Positions 32,840 through 32,903 of a stretch of DNA of 32,903 nt are shown here, piece after piece (position 1 is the first letter of the stretch; every line of letters starts with the position of its first letter). The DNA comes from Cyanobacteria bacterium MAG CAR3_bin_5 (lineage in GTDB: Bacteria; Cyanobacteriota; Cyanobacteriia; PCC-6307; Cyanobiaceae). The notes beneath the pieces were generated by a model. It did not search any database and was not told the origin of the DNA. It saw nothing but the letters and a program-made list of their open reading frames with translations. The position numbers and the translations under genes were made by a program. The DNA is taken from positions 1 to 32,903 of the forward strand of contig JAPOTR010000009.1 of the NCBI GenBank assembly GCA_026709085.1, in the 5' to 3' direction.

Positions 32840-32903
32840 CTTTACAATCCCGAGTTGCAGATAAAGAGATCAGGAATAGCGTCTTCGCCGGGTGAACCAT
32901 TGC

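Noticed and set aside
1..32903. CRISPR arrays, insertion sequences, prophage genes and intrinsic terminators
   Set aside because: I looked for regular repeats, transposase or integrase motifs and GC hairpins followed by T-runs, and found none that were convincing.

Overview
The window is dense, high-G+C bacterial DNA (about two thirds G+C by eye) from a cyanobacterium. Cytochrome b6 and subunit IV (petB, petD), the photosystem I subunit PsaE, the D1-processing protease CtpA, an RpaB-type response regulator and phosphoribulokinase together leave little doubt about this. The short, proteobacterial-type (class I) phosphoribulokinase, the RpaB sequence style and the gene order point to the alpha-cyanobacterial branch (marine Synechococcus/Cyanobium/Prochlorococcus and relatives). 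A sponge-associated Synechococcus is possible, but the sequence alone does not prove it.

Layout. Positions 1-215 hold no intact gene but carry a 58-bp diverged copy of part of the neighbouring cysteine synthase gene. Positions 216-4410 are an ergothioneine locus: a cysteine-synthase-like gene on the minus strand, divergent from egtB-egtD and two small partner genes on the plus strand. Positions 4414-11039 are a long minus-strand block, read in the order mreB-mreC-mreD, an orphan sugar-binding lipoprotein, rpaB, lysS and a small basic protein. This block links cell shape, light/stress signalling and translation. ssb (plus) is followed by DedA and ahcY (minus) and tsaE (plus). Positions 14382-15234 are the only large stretch without a confident gene. 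It contains an A+T-rich island, tiny ORFs, a diverged repeat and a strongly structured segment.

Positions 15235-22554 hold a DAO-family flavoprotein (plus), convergent with a long minus-strand run read proB-lpxD-leuB-prk-pilD-accD, several of which overlap by a few bases. psaE and mutM (plus) follow. Next comes a sucrose-phosphatase-type HAD enzyme (minus) divergent from a GH100 neutral invertase (plus), then petB-petD (minus) divergent from ctpA (plus), an MtnX-like phosphatase (minus), minC-minD-minE (plus), a small membrane protein and an aldo/keto reductase (minus), and a tRNA-His(GUG) at the end.

Most of the window is housekeeping. The parts most worth a second look are: the egtBD-linked small genes beside cysteine synthase; the 14.4-15.2 kb gap with its alternative hairpins and 26-bp diverged repeat; a roughly sixfold excess of the palindrome CCATGG (often GCCATGGC) across the whole window, resembling the role HIP1 plays in other cyanobacteria; and the structured leader between ahcY and tsaE. 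I found no CRISPR array, insertion sequence, prophage or convincing intrinsic terminator.
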